From a virus, in the IMG/VR virus record IMGVR_UViG_3300021960_000043, positions 31,232-95,231 of that record: a stretch of DNA of 64,000 nt; one strand, given 5' to 3'. The notes under the pieces are model-generated. The model was not told the DNA's origin. It did no database searches and saw nothing but the letters and a program-made list of their open reading frames with translations. How positions within the stretch are numbered: the stretch's first letter is position 1; the number at the start of each line of letters is the position of its first letter. Made by a program: the position numbers and the translations under genes. Shown piece after piece: positions 30,020 through 38,469 of this stretch.

Positions 30020-32577
30020 TGACGACAAATAACGCAGATTTCAAAGTGAAAAAAGGATTAGTAGTGGCTGATGGTGATGTAACAGTTGCCAGCGACCATT
30101 CAGTAAAAGCAGGTACATTCGATACCAATGTTGCAGCACAGGGTGTAACACTCACAGGTGTGACACTTTCAGCAGATGGTACTGATACAAACATACCAAT
30201 CAATATCACACCAAAAGGTAATAGTTCAGTAGTTATTTCTAAGGCTGACATAAATGCTGGTACGATAGATGCTACTACTGTAGGTGTTAGTTCACAGGCT
30301 TCAGGTGCTTTTACTACTTTACTTGCTACAAATACTGCTAAGATTACGGCAACAGGTCAATCACTAACAACAAAAGGTAAAGTTTCAGTTGTAAATGCTG
30401 ACGAAGATAATCCCGCAATAGAAACTAACACTCAATTTCAAGTAAATGGCCCTCCTTTATCAGGTAGTGATGCAGCATCAAGCAAGAATTATGCGGAAGC
30501 CCGTATTCATACTGATATTGGCAACGATGATGTTGCAGGTACTACATACAACGGAATGGGTAATGCTTTAGTTTTAGACCAAGCAGAAAACATACATACT
30601 GGACAAGGTATTGCTATCTCAAAAGGTCGAAGTTCTACGGGAGACTCATGGGCTTTAGGTAGAGAAGCAAACCGTGGAAATACTGGTAATACAGACCAAT
30701 TTACTATCGGTTATATCAATAAACCGTGGGATGATGCTGTGAGTCTCACAAACAACCCATTACTTGCAGCACAATCTGTTCTTTCTATAAGCACATCAGG
30801 TAATATTCTTGTGGCAAAATCAGGTGCTACTCTTGGTTTTGTTAGCAACAGTCAAACTACAAAAATTAAGGGTAGTGCTTCCGCTTCATCATCTGAAACT
30901 TACACATTACCACCTACTGATGGAAGTAATGGTCATGTTTTACAAACTAATGGTAGCGGTGTCCTTAGTTGGACTCCATCTTCATCAGGCGCAGACGGAA
31001 TGGGTGCAGGTTTCCAATTAGAAGATGATGATGGCACAGAATTAACAATCACCACAAGTAAAGAAATAAAGTTTATTGGTGCGGGAATTACTACCAATTG
31101 GACAGACACAGATAATGGTACAGATGCTGACCCATACGATATGACTTTCACTTTAGATGTTGATGACCTCGGTACATCAGCCAACTTTGCAGCGGGAGAT
31201 TTAATCGCCTTTGGTGATTCAAGCACAGCAGGTAATGATACTGTAAAAGGTACAGTTAACACTTTAGCAACATTATTTGCTGGTGCGGGTCTTACTGCAA
31301 CTAGTGCTGTAATCGCTGTAGATGCAGACCAAAGCGGCCAAATTACAGCAGTTGGAACTCTTACAGGTCTTACTGTAAGTGGTGCAGCAGATTTGAATAA
31401 TAATCTAACAGTTGATGGTGCAACAATTTCACTAGACGCTACTACTTCTTTGAATATAGACAACTCAAATACCACTAACGGTATCACTATAGGAACAGCA
31501 ACAAGTGGTGTCCCGGTTTCTATTGGACACACAACTTCTGAAGTTACAATTAATGATAATTTAACTGTTACAGGTGATTTAACTGTAAATGGTACACAAA
31601 CCTTCATTAATTCAACAACCATAGAACTTGATGACAAGAACATAGAACTCGCTAAGGGTCTAGGTAATGATGTTGCTGTAGACGGTGGTGGGGTAACACT
31701 AAAATCAACTGAAGGCGATAAGACATTTAACTATGTAAACACAAATACCGCTTGGACTAGTTCTGAAAACTTTGACATAGTATCAGGTAAAAAATACAAA
31801 CTTGGTGGTGCTGATATATTCACCAATGCTACAACATTAGCATCCGGTGTAGTAACATCAAGTCTAACTCAAGTTGGTGATTTGGCTAATGGTTCGATAG
31901 TGTCCGGTTTTGGTACAATCACCACAACAGCCGCCATTACAGGTGGCTCTCTCATAGCAGATAACATCACTATTGATGGTAACTCAATAACAAGCACCAA
32001 CATCAATGGTGACATCACACTTTCACCAAACGGAACAGGAGAAGTAAATATCGCTGCTGGTAATCTAAACTATGCAGGTACGGCTGTTACAGCCACAGGT
32101 GCGGAACTCAATGTCCTCGATGGTGTAACAGCAGGTACTGTTTCTGCAAGCCTAGCATTAGTGGTAGATGCTAACAAAGATTTAGCGACAATTAGAAATC
32201 TAACTTCAAACGGCACAGTACAAGCCGCTGCTGTTAGTGTAGACGCAGTTGCTGTATTAGACACATCAAGAGGCTCAGGTACAGATGTTTCAGGGGCTAC
32301 TGTTCTTGCTAGTTACGCTGCTGCCACTTACAAAACCGCCAAATACATCTATCAAATCAAGAAAGATACTGCGGATGACACAGACGTTGGTGAGATACTC
32401 GTTACATACGAAGGTACATCCAATGATGTATATATTCTTGAATATGGCATGATTAGCACAGGTGCTTCGATTGGTGCTTGGTCGGTGAATTACAACTTAG
32501 GTACTGTGGAATTGAAGTACACACCTGCTAATGACGGCGACCATACTTACACAATACTCAATACTCTACTAATATGA
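30019..32577 (+). CDS. Tail fibre protein 2, 852 aa
   Basis: Start set at ATG 30019, overlapping the previous stop. An upstream in-frame TTG at 29998 exists, but the protein from 30019 begins TTNNADFKVKKGL, matching the start of the next fibre (ATNNADFKVKRGL). The centre carries another copy of the fibre signature (NSTTIELDDKNIELAKG and GGGVTLKSTEGDKTF). A segment near 670-720 has GDITLSPNGTGEVNIAAG, then VTATGAELNVLDGVTAGT, which is another widespread phage fibre motif. The C-terminus is a separate globular region. Confidence 0.8.
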   Translation: MTTNNADFKVKKGLVVADGDVTVASDHSVKAGTFDTNVAAQGVTLTGVTLSADGTDTNIPINITPKGNSSVVISKADINAGTIDATTVGVSSQASGAFTTLLATNTAKITATGQSLTTKGKVSVVNADEDNPAIETNTQFQVNGPPLSGSDAASSKNYAEARIHTDIGNDDVAGTTYNGMGNALVLDQAENIHTGQGIAISKGRSSTGDSWALGREANRGNTGNTDQFTIGYINKPWDDAVSLTNNPLLAAQSVLSISTSGNILVAKSGATLGFVSNSQTTKIKGSASASSSETYTLPPTDGSNGHVLQTNGSGVLSWTPSSSGADGMGAGFQLEDDDGTELTITTSKEIKFIGAGITTNWTDTDNGTDADPYDMTFTLDVDDLGTSANFAAGDLIAFGDSSTAGNDTVKGTVNTLATLFAGAGLTATSAVIAVDADQSGQITAVGTLTGLTVSGAADLNNNLTVDGATISLDATTSLNIDNSNTTNGITIGTATSGVPVSIGHTTSEVTINDNLTVTGDLTVNGTQTFINSTTIELDDKNIELAKGLGNDVAVDGGGVTLKSTEGDKTFNYVNTNTAWTSSENFDIVSGKKYKLGGADIFTNATTLASGVVTSSLTQVGDLANGSIVSGFGTITTTAAITGGSLIADNITIDGNSITSTNINGDITLSPNGTGEVNIAAGNLNYAGTAVTATGAELNVLDGVTAGTVSASLALVVDANKDLATIRNLTSNGTVQAAAVSVDAVAVLDTSRGSGTDVSGATVLASYAAATYKTAKYIYQIKKDTADDTDVGEILVTYEGTSNDVYILEYGMISTGASIGAWSVNYNLGTVELKYTPANDGDHTYTILNTLLI

Positions 32578-32602
32578 TGGAAAGTGAAATCATGGTGATA
32601 CA

Positions 32603-34852
32603 ATGGCAACAAATAATGCGGATTTTAAGGTAAAAAGAGGCTTAATAGTAACAGAGGGCATAACCCTCGGTGGGCATACTTTCGACGACATAGACATAGG
32701 AACTGAGTTTGTTGATACTGATGACCACATTATGTCATCCGGTGCGATTAGAGAAAAGATTGAGTCTTACAGTTATGGTACAGGTGATGCTACCTTAGCA
32801 GGTACTCAAACATTTAGTGGTGCTAAAACATTTAGTAGTGCAATCGAATTAAATGATGATTTACACATTAACGATTCACATGGAAGGATTGAGTTCAAAA
32901 GAAACGCAAGTAATACTGCTACCAATGCGGCTATAACATTTAATGATAATGCAGATGCACTAAAAGCAAGAATCCTGTATCAGTATTCAACCAATCAAAT
33001 GCAATTTTATGTTAATAGTGAAAATCAATTATTACTTAATGATGGTGTATTGAGTCCGGCAACTGATAACAATGTAGATTTAGGAACATCCTCTCTAAAG
33101 TTCAAAGATTCATTCTTTGGATTAGTAGATGCTGAAAACTTCAAAATAAATGGCGGTCAAGGTTCTGACGGTCAAGTTCTAACTTCGACAGGTTCAGGTG
33201 TTGCTTGGGAAGATGCGGGCGGTGGTGGTGCTTCTGCTATCGGTGATTTATCGGATGTATTAATGGATGCCACTAATTTTACTGATGGATTTTTACTTCA
33301 ACCAAATAGTGATGGTTTAGCCCCAACAACAGGAATATTATCTTCTGCTATTGAAAATATAGGTCTAGGAAAGAATGCCTTAAGTTCATTAACTTCAGGA
33401 GACTATAATATAGCAATAGGTTCAGATGCTCTTAGTTCACAAACAACTGCTTCACGTTCAGTAGCAATAGGTCTAGGGGCATTAAATGATGCAAATGCAT
33501 CTAACGCAGTCGCAATAGGTCAGTATGCTTTACGATATGCAACTAAAAATAGTAATGTTGCTGTTGGTTATGCGGCAGGTCAGGGTGTTTCTTCGGGAGA
33601 TGCAAACTCAACAAACTTTGAAAGAGCAACATTTCTTGGATATCAGGCTGGACAAAAAGGGGCTAAAACAGGTCAAACATGGGTTACTGCATTAGGATAT
33701 AATGCAGGTTCGGGTGATGTAATAGGTGCTTATTCAACTTATGTTGGTGGAAGAGCAGGTTATCTATCAGGTGAAGGGCAAAGTAATACAGCAATTGGTT
33801 TTTATGCAATGCATGGTAATTCTGCTACTACAACCGGATTTCAAAACAATACAGCAATAGGTGCTAATTCTATGTATTGCACTTCTGCTAGTACCGCATC
33901 AAATAACGTAACAGTAGGCTCATTAACGGGATATGCACTTACAACAGGGGATGCTAACACACTAATCGGTTATTCAGCAGGTTGGAGAATGACCTCAGGA
34001 ACTCAGAATGTAGCAGTTGGTTTTGATGCTTTAGGAGATGTAACAACCGGAGTAAGAAATATAGGGATTGGTTATAATGCTGCTAATAATTTTGATACCG
34101 AATCAGATAACATAGCAATTGGTTATGATGCTTTAGGTAGTAATTCTCTCGCAGGTGCAGAACAAAATGTATCAATCGGTAATTATAGTGGAGATGCAAT
34201 TTCTGAAGGAGATGGAAATACAATAATCGGACATCTTTCAGGTGGTGCAGTTACAAGTGGAAGTAGAAATATTACGCTTGGTTGGATGTCGGGCGATAAT
34301 ATAACCACAGGCTCAAACAATGTTGTTATTGGTGCAGCAGACGTTCCAAGTGCAACAGCAGATAGTCAATTATCAATATCAGATGGTGTTGGTGGAACTA
34401 CATGGATTCAAGGTAATGCAGATGGAATTGTATTAGGTGCATTAACACCACTATTCTTTGAAAGGTCAGCATTAGATACAACTGCTGTTGACTTTAGAGT
34501 TCCAACAGTACAAAGTTCTACTGCTAATCCTAACGGTTATCCAATGCCATTTGCAGGTACAGTAAGGGCGGCATCTTTCCTCTTTGCGGGTTCTGCTATA
34601 AGTACTAGTGGTAATACTAATACAATACGAATAAGAAAGAATGGTGGTTCTAGTGGTAGTGATATTAAAGATTTTACTTTTACGGAAAGTGATTTAGTTA
34701 ATACTAATGGAAATCAATATTCTCTTGTTAAATCGGGTAGTGATGTATTGTTTACATTTGCAGCAGGTGATGTTTTACAAGTAAAGAGACAAAGTGGTTC
34801 AACTGACCTTAATAATTCACAGGCTATGTTATGGGTGAGTTATAACTTCTGA
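32603..34852 (+). CDS. Tail fibre protein 3 with YadA-head-like repeats, 749 aa
   Basis: The N-terminus repeats the ATNNADFKVKRGL element of the previous fibre, probably the attachment part. A helical segment with DDHIMSSGAIREKIESY follows. Residues about 240-600 contain many short repeats of the type N-x-A-I-G-x-x-A-L, for example YNIAIGSDALSS and SVAIGLGALND, which is the left-handed roll repeat of trimeric autotransporter heads. The C-terminal 130 residues form a distinct beta domain (PMPFAGTVRAASFLFAG) that could be the receptor-binding tip. Ribosome binding site: GGTGATAC. Confidence 0.8.
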   Translation: MATNNADFKVKRGLIVTEGITLGGHTFDDIDIGTEFVDTDDHIMSSGAIREKIESYSYGTGDATLAGTQTFSGAKTFSSAIELNDDLHINDSHGRIEFKRNASNTATNAAITFNDNADALKARILYQYSTNQMQFYVNSENQLLLNDGVLSPATDNNVDLGTSSLKFKDSFFGLVDAENFKINGGQGSDGQVLTSTGSGVAWEDAGGGGASAIGDLSDVLMDATNFTDGFLLQPNSDGLAPTTGILSSAIENIGLGKNALSSLTSGDYNIAIGSDALSSQTTASRSVAIGLGALNDANASNAVAIGQYALRYATKNSNVAVGYAAGQGVSSGDANSTNFERATFLGYQAGQKGAKTGQTWVTALGYNAGSGDVIGAYSTYVGGRAGYLSGEGQSNTAIGFYAMHGNSATTTGFQNNTAIGANSMYCTSASTASNNVTVGSLTGYALTTGDANTLIGYSAGWRMTSGTQNVAVGFDALGDVTTGVRNIGIGYNAANNFDTESDNIAIGYDALGSNSLAGAEQNVSIGNYSGDAISEGDGNTIIGHLSGGAVTSGSRNITLGWMSGDNITTGSNNVVIGAADVPSATADSQLSISDGVGGTTWIQGNADGIVLGALTPLFFERSALDTTAVDFRVPTVQSSTANPNGYPMPFAGTVRAASFLFAGSAISTSGNTNTIRIRKNGGSSGSDIKDFTFTESDLVNTNGNQYSLVKSGSDVLFTFAAGDVLQVKRQSGSTDLNNSQAMLWVSYNF

Positions 34853-34861
34853 GGTGATTAA

Positions 34862-35071
34862 ATGGAATGGGATGAATTAAGAGGAATAAGACAAGGACTA
34901 TTAAAAGAAATGGATATTTACCAATTGGTAATTCCGTATAATAATCTAACAGATACACAAAAAACAGAATTAGAACAATACAGACAAGATTTATTAACAC
35001 TACCACAGGACTACACAACACCGGAATTAGCATATGCTAACATACCGACCAAACCAACATGGATGAATTAA
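34862..35071 (+). CDS. Fibre-associated chaperone-like protein, 69 aa
   Basis: Short protein with the pattern R-x(3)-LL-x(2)-D-x(n)-YRQDLLTLP-x(n)-PTKPTW, which matches the phage tail assembly chaperone-like family often found next to tail fibre genes. In such phages it is thought to help fibre folding or attachment. The gene begins after a strong GAGGTGATTAA site, just after fibre 3. Confidence 0.7.
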   Translation: MEWDELRGIRQGLLKEMDIYQLVIPYNNLTDTQKTELEQYRQDLLTLPQDYTTPELAYANIPTKPTWMN

Positions 35072-35072
35072 G

Positions 35073-35378
35073 ATGGCTTTAAAGATTGATTATAATACAA
35101 ACTTTGGAATATTATGCAGGGATGCAATATGTGTAATAGTTTCCACTAGATGTTACAAAGAAAAAGATAGTGAAGGAAATAAAATATTTCCTGTTGAATA
35201 TAATGGAAAAATATACGCAAATGCAGAAGCGTATGCTGATAATGCATCTCCTGTTGGTGGTTTTAATAATAATTTTTTAATGAGTGAGTCTGCTGCTAAA
35301 ACTCAATACAACATAATTAAACAATGTTATGAAGATTTAAAGACAAAAGATGGCTTTACAGATGGTATAGATTGTTAA
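35073..35378 (+). CDS. Small protein closing the fibre operon, 101 aa
   Basis: Not recognised. Mixed alpha/beta with several Cys (C15, C20, C27, C88, C101) not arranged as a zinc ribbon. It starts right after the stop of the chaperone-like gene. It is the last plus-strand gene of the virion module, and its stop overlaps the end of a minus-strand small gene by a few bases. Confidence 0.65.
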   Translation: MALKIDYNTNFGILCRDAICVIVSTRCYKEKDSEGNKIFPVEYNGKIYANAEAYADNASPVGGFNNNFLMSESAAKTQYNIIKQCYEDLKTKDGFTDGIDC

Positions 35379-35503
35379 TCTAAACCTAAAGAAAACACTT
35401 CGTCTAACAACTTACGTTGAGTTTCTAAGTAGTCTCTCCAAATAGGTTTCTTGAATTGATTTTCAAAACCTTCTAGTTGTGCTTCCCAATAATCTTCATC
35501 CAT
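35375..35503 (-). CDS. Very small protein, 42 aa
   Basis: Minus-strand frame beginning MDEDYWEAQLEGFENQFKKP and ending DEVFSLGLD: charged, helical, aromatic-rich. It follows the next small frame by a one-base gap, as in coupled genes. No clear ribosome binding site. It is the last frame of the leftward unit and overlaps the stop of the convergent plus-strand gene. Confidence 0.4.
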   Translation of the reverse strand: MDEDYWEAQLEGFENQFKKPIWRDYLETQRKLLDEVFSLGLD

Positions 35504-35504
35504 T

Positions 35505-35627
35505 TTATTCAACTTCTATATCTTTTAATGACTCCATAAAATCTGTCATCCACTTACATTTACCATTATGATGTATTCTTTCGTCTATTCTAAAACCCCC
35601 TTCTAGTAATCCAATACCAAAAACCAT
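35505..35627 (-). CDS. Very small protein, 40 aa
   Basis: Minus-strand frame beginning MVFGIGLLEGGFRIDERIHH, with NGKCKWMTDFMESLKDIEVE after it; an amphipathic C-terminal helix. It sits in a chain of tiny frames with almost no spacing. An alternative overlapping frame (35590-35664, 24 residues, Trp-rich, beginning MSKIDKIFWN) has an ATGA overlap with the upstream gene. Which of the two is used cannot be decided from sequence alone. Confidence 0.35.
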   Translation of the reverse strand: MVFGIGLLEGGFRIDERIHHNGKCKWMTDFMESLKDIEVE

Positions 35628-35656
35628 TTGATATATTCCAAAATATTTTATCTATT

Positions 35657-35806
35657 TTACTCATATTTAATCTCATTCCTTAAAGTGTGAATAAGATGGG
35701 TTATTTGTAAGGCTACAGTCATAAAGAATAGTTTGATTTGTAATATAGCGGTTTCTATGTAAAGTGGTTGAGATATTACCCTGTCTAAAACCACTGCGTC
35801 TAACAT
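35657..35806 (-). CDS. Small hydrophobic protein, 49 aa, probably leaderless
   Basis: Minus-strand frame starting MLDAVVLDRVISQPLYIETA, followed by a hydrophobic helix (ILQIKLFFMTVALQITHLI) long enough for one membrane pass, and a charged tail. There is no ribosome binding site, but a TATA-like element lies about 25 bases upstream, so the transcript could start at the ATG. Possible small membrane protein; function unknown. Confidence 0.5.
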   Translation of the reverse strand: MLDAVVLDRVISQPLYIETAILQIKLFFMTVALQITHLIHTLRNEIKYE

Positions 35807-36012
35807 AGTGTAAAAAGTAAACTACTAGTATATTGTTTTTCTCTGTCCATGCATCATGAAATATATAATTTAGGGGGAAAACAGAATAGGGGAAAAGAAT
35901 AAACCCCGTAGCGGTGCATATTGTTGAGAAAAAGAGACATTATCTGATGAACTGTCGAATCTGTTTTTATCTCGCAAACCCCCATGTGGTGATATGATGA
36001 TATGTGTTATAA
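35807..36012. other. About 200 bp without a convincing gene
   Basis: Lies between two minus-strand genes and behind the plus-strand virion operon. It holds the TATA-like element above and a purine-rich plus-strand stretch with runs of five and four G (pyrimidine-rich on the minus strand, a possible terminator), plus a short GGGG/CCCC pairing. A 43-residue minus frame across it lacks a ribosome binding site and has an odd composition, so it is not called. Confidence 0.5.
35828..35835 (-). promoter_or_regulatory. TATA-like element for the 49-residue gene
   Basis: CAATATAC on the minus strand, centred about 25 bases before the ATG at 35806. Spacing fits an archaeal promoter giving a leaderless transcript. 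Confidence 0.4.
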
Positions 36013-36171
36013 TTATTTCTTCTTAAAAGCACTATCTACCCATATATGACTACATTCTTTACATTCCCAAAGGTGTACTCTTTTTCTGAGTCCGTCATGA
36101 TAACGAGCAGTTAATCTTCTAGGAACATGTTCATGGTTGCACTGTCTACAACTAACTTTTAACTTATCCAT
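36013..36171 (-). CDS. Small zinc-ribbon protein, 52 aa
   Basis: Minus-strand frame beginning MDKLKVSCRQCNHEHVPRRL with a second Cys pair in WECKECSHIW. The C-x2-C ... C-x2-C spacing is a classical zinc ribbon, often used for nucleic acid or protein contacts in archaeal and viral transcription proteins. It begins 14 bases after the chaperonin stop, so it is the distal gene of that operon. Basic overall (ends KKK). Confidence 0.75.
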   Translation of the reverse strand: MDKLKVSCRQCNHEHVPRRLTARYHDGLRKRVHLWECKECSHIWVDSAFKKK

Positions 36172-36185
36172 GAATCTACCCAAGA

Positions 36186-37688
36186 TTATTCCCCTCTCTT
36201 TACCACGATGTCATCTATTTTCAAAATGGCTGTAGTTACCTCAGTTGCACTAAGAATGGCTTGCTTTATCAATTGTGTTGGTTCTACAACACCTAATTCT
36301 TTCATATCAACTATCTCATTGATGTTTTCAACATCAGGGCCATATGTTAGATTTCCCTCCACTATAGCGTTACGCAAAGCAAATACACACTTCAGAGGTG
36401 TGTGTCCGGCTACTTCTCCTATGGTTGCAGGTATTATTTCTAAAGTGTCAGCAAATGAATTAATTGCCATTTGTTCCATACCTTTGACTTTAGGTGCTTC
36501 GGTTCTTAGATGGCTTGCTATGGCTGCGTAAGCAGACCCGCCACCTGCAACTATGTTACCCCCGTTTAATACAAGTGATACTACACCTAATGCGTCATCA
36601 AACCCTCGCTCTACTTCTTCTAAGGTGGTATGACTTGCACCTCTTACTACCAAAGTGGATTGGGATGAGTTTGCTTCACCTTCAACAAATAGATAGTACA
36701 CATCATTATGTTTTTCTCTATTAATTGTGCAAGGTTTTGATGTTTCTAAATCATCCACACCATGAGAAACTCTTACACCTAAAGATGATGATAAACCTCT
36801 TAATGTGCTTTCTTGCATTCTTTTGACTACTGCTATGTTGTGTTTATTCAAAAACGCTATAACTGAATCTTCTACATTATCTCTACAGAAAAGAACGCCA
36901 CCATCAGGTAGTAATTCTTGTATTCTTTTTGCGTTGTCAGTTAGAATCATTGAGCCTCTTCCTATTATTTTCTCATAGTCATCTATGTTACTAATGTTAA
37001 CTTGTTGTGTTGGGGTGTTGTTTTTTTCATCTTTAGTTAAACCACTCATCAATAATACTGCTTGAGTTTTCTCAGGTATATCCATTTCTACAACGTAGTC
37101 TTTGTTAACAACCACACCTGTGAACATGTAAGAGTCTGTTAAAGAACCACCGGGGTATGTTATCACATTGACTTTTTCTGCGCTACCTGCTATTTTTACC
37201 GCTTCAACACATAAATCTGATACTATATCTTTGGCTGATGCTAGAGTTTTTCCTGAAATTGCTGTTTGTGCAACTTTTAGTAAATCTTCGTCTGTAGCAT
37301 CAAAAGATAATTCACTTTCTAAATAATCTACAGCAATTCTAGCCGCTTTATTATAACCATCGCAAACTAATGAAGGATGCACACCTTTACTGAATAGATT
37401 TTCAGAATCAGCAAGCATTTGACCTGCTAACACTACTGTACTTGTTGTGCCGTCATAACACAAACTTTCCTGTGTTTTACTGATGTCAATTATCATTTTG
37501 GCTGCTGGATGTGCAGCCTCAATTTCACGTAATATTGTTGCACCATCATTTGTTATTATGGTGTTACCTGCGGCATCAACCATCATCTTATCTCTACCTC
37601 TAGGGCCAAGTGTGGTTCTTACCGTGTTGACAATCGCTCTTGCTGCTCTTATGTTGTTATGTAATGGGTCTATTTTTTCATCATTCAT
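36186..37688 (-). CDS. Group II chaperonin (thermosome) subunit, 500 aa
   Basis: ATP-dependent double-ring chaperonin subunit. Diagnostic stretches are present: [13 protein letters not shown] (about 26-38), TNDGATIL (46-53), the nucleotide-loop region [15 protein letters not shown] (78-92) and [14 protein letters not shown] near the second hinge. The usual GDGTT motif reads YDGTT: the catalytic Asp79 stays but the preceding Gly is Tyr. The C-terminus is about 40 residues shorter than cellular thermosomes (about 540-550). It starts inside the stop of the 59-residue gene (ATGA). Virus-encoded thermosomes are known from marine euryarchaeal viruses; a role in folding capsid or fibre proteins is likely. 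Confidence 0.93.
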   Translation of the reverse strand: MNDEKIDPLHNNIRAARAIVNTVRTTLGPRGRDKMMVDAAGNTIITNDGATILREIEAAHPAAKMIIDISKTQESLCYDGTTSTVVLAGQMLADSENLFSKGVHPSLVCDGYNKAARIAVDYLESELSFDATDEDLLKVAQTAISGKTLASAKDIVSDLCVEAVKIAGSAEKVNVITYPGGSLTDSYMFTGVVVNKDYVVEMDIPEKTQAVLLMSGLTKDEKNNTPTQQVNISNIDDYEKIIGRGSMILTDNAKRIQELLPDGGVLFCRDNVEDSVIAFLNKHNIAVVKRMQESTLRGLSSSLGVRVSHGVDDLETSKPCTINREKHNDVYYLFVEGEANSSQSTLVVRGASHTTLEEVERGFDDALGVVSLVLNGGNIVAGGGSAYAAIASHLRTEAPKVKGMEQMAINSFADTLEIIPATIGEVAGHTPLKCVFALRNAIVEGNLTYGPDVENINEIVDMKELGVVEPTQLIKQAILSATEVTTAILKIDDIVVKRGE

Positions 37689-37864
37689 TCCTCTTCATCT
37701 CCTTTTTCCTTGATTACAGGGAATATTATATCGCTTATTCTAGCACTTTGCCTCATTATATCACCTAGAGAGTGGCCTTGATTTACGAAATCGGTAAAAC
37801 CGATTAACAACCCCTCTAAATAATTCACTCTTTGCATTAATTCTAATTCACTTTTCTTTACCAT
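37685..37864 (-). CDS. Small helical protein coupled to the chaperonin, 59 aa
   Basis: Minus-strand frame starting [20 protein letters not shown] and ending EEE. It looks like one long helix with a short hydrophobic face. The start lies within the end of the exonuclease gene and its stop overlaps the chaperonin ATG, with GGAGATGAAG as the chaperonin's ribosome binding site. Its fixed place just before the chaperonin raises the idea of a chaperonin cofactor, without direct evidence. Confidence 0.65.
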   Translation of the reverse strand: MVKKSELELMQRVNYLEGLLIGFTDFVNQGHSLGDIMRQSARISDIIFPVIKEKGDEEE

Positions 37865-38469
37865 TCTAAAATCACCTCTTTTATATCTCCTGTGTCAATA
37901 CATCTTGATTTCAACATAGAGTTTTCTTTTCCTAACATATACAAATCATAGGTTAGTTGTGTATCTTTAAGACAGTATTCTATCACTTCTTGATATTTAC
38001 CATCTCTCCACGCTATAGGTGCATCTTCGCTTTTCATTAATTTGGTTGCTTCTAAATTATATTTTGCTAAGTCATTTAACGATGTTTGTAAATTACCGTA
38101 TGATAGTGATGACTTTGAAAATAATACTTTAGTATCAATGACTGAATCTTTTTTAGATAGTATATCACCAGCAGCCCAACAATCCATTGATTCTTTGATA
38201 ACAGGTAAATCAAAACTAATTATATTATGGCCTAATATCTGACCACCTTTTGCTATATGTTCAGATAGGAAATCACCAAGCACTTGTGGGTGTAAATCGT
38301 GTACCGTTACCCCTTCTATATCATCAATCTCGGCTTTGGTAAAGACGTTACCTTCTTGCCCATCCCATGTGGCTACAACTGTAGGCTCAAACAAGGATAG
38401 GTTGTTCCAACCACCTATTTCCCAAGAGAAGTTTGCTGTTTCAATATCTATTGATAGCACGTTACTCAT
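37858..38469 (-). CDS. DEDDy 3'-5' exonuclease, 203 aa
   Basis: RNase H-fold exonuclease. All three motifs can be read: Exo I SIDIET (D8, E10), Exo II GHNIISFDLPVI (N82, D87) and Exo III YCLKD (Y165, D169), which puts it in the DEDDy group like polymerase proofreading domains. It stands alone without a polymerase domain. The neighbouring operon holds an ATPase, primase, nucleases and PolB, so it likely trims DNA ends in replication or recombination. The start overlaps the upstream ATPase stop. Confidence 0.88.
   Translation of the reverse strand: MSNVLSIDIETANFSWEIGGWNNLSLFEPTVVATWDGQEGNVFTKAEIDDIEGVTVHDLHPQVLGDFLSEHIAKGGQILGHNIISFDLPVIKESMDCWAAGDILSKKDSVIDTKVLFSKSSLSYGNLQTSLNDLAKYNLEATKLMKSEDAPIAWRDGKYQEVIEYCLKDTQLTYDLYMLGKENSMLKSRCIDTGDIKEVILEW

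Noticed and set aside
30933-31643. 236-residue minus-strand frame
   Set aside because: Antisense shadow of fibre 2, hydrophobic low-complexity translation of Thr/Gly-rich codons, no start signals.
35763-35795. AGTGGTT/AACCACT inverted repeat as a terminator
   Set aside because: Lies inside the 49-residue gene, has a 19-base loop and no following T run on either strand.
35878-35920. G-quadruplex in the G-rich stretch
   Set aside because: Only two runs of four or more G occur close together, so four strands cannot form within one stretch.
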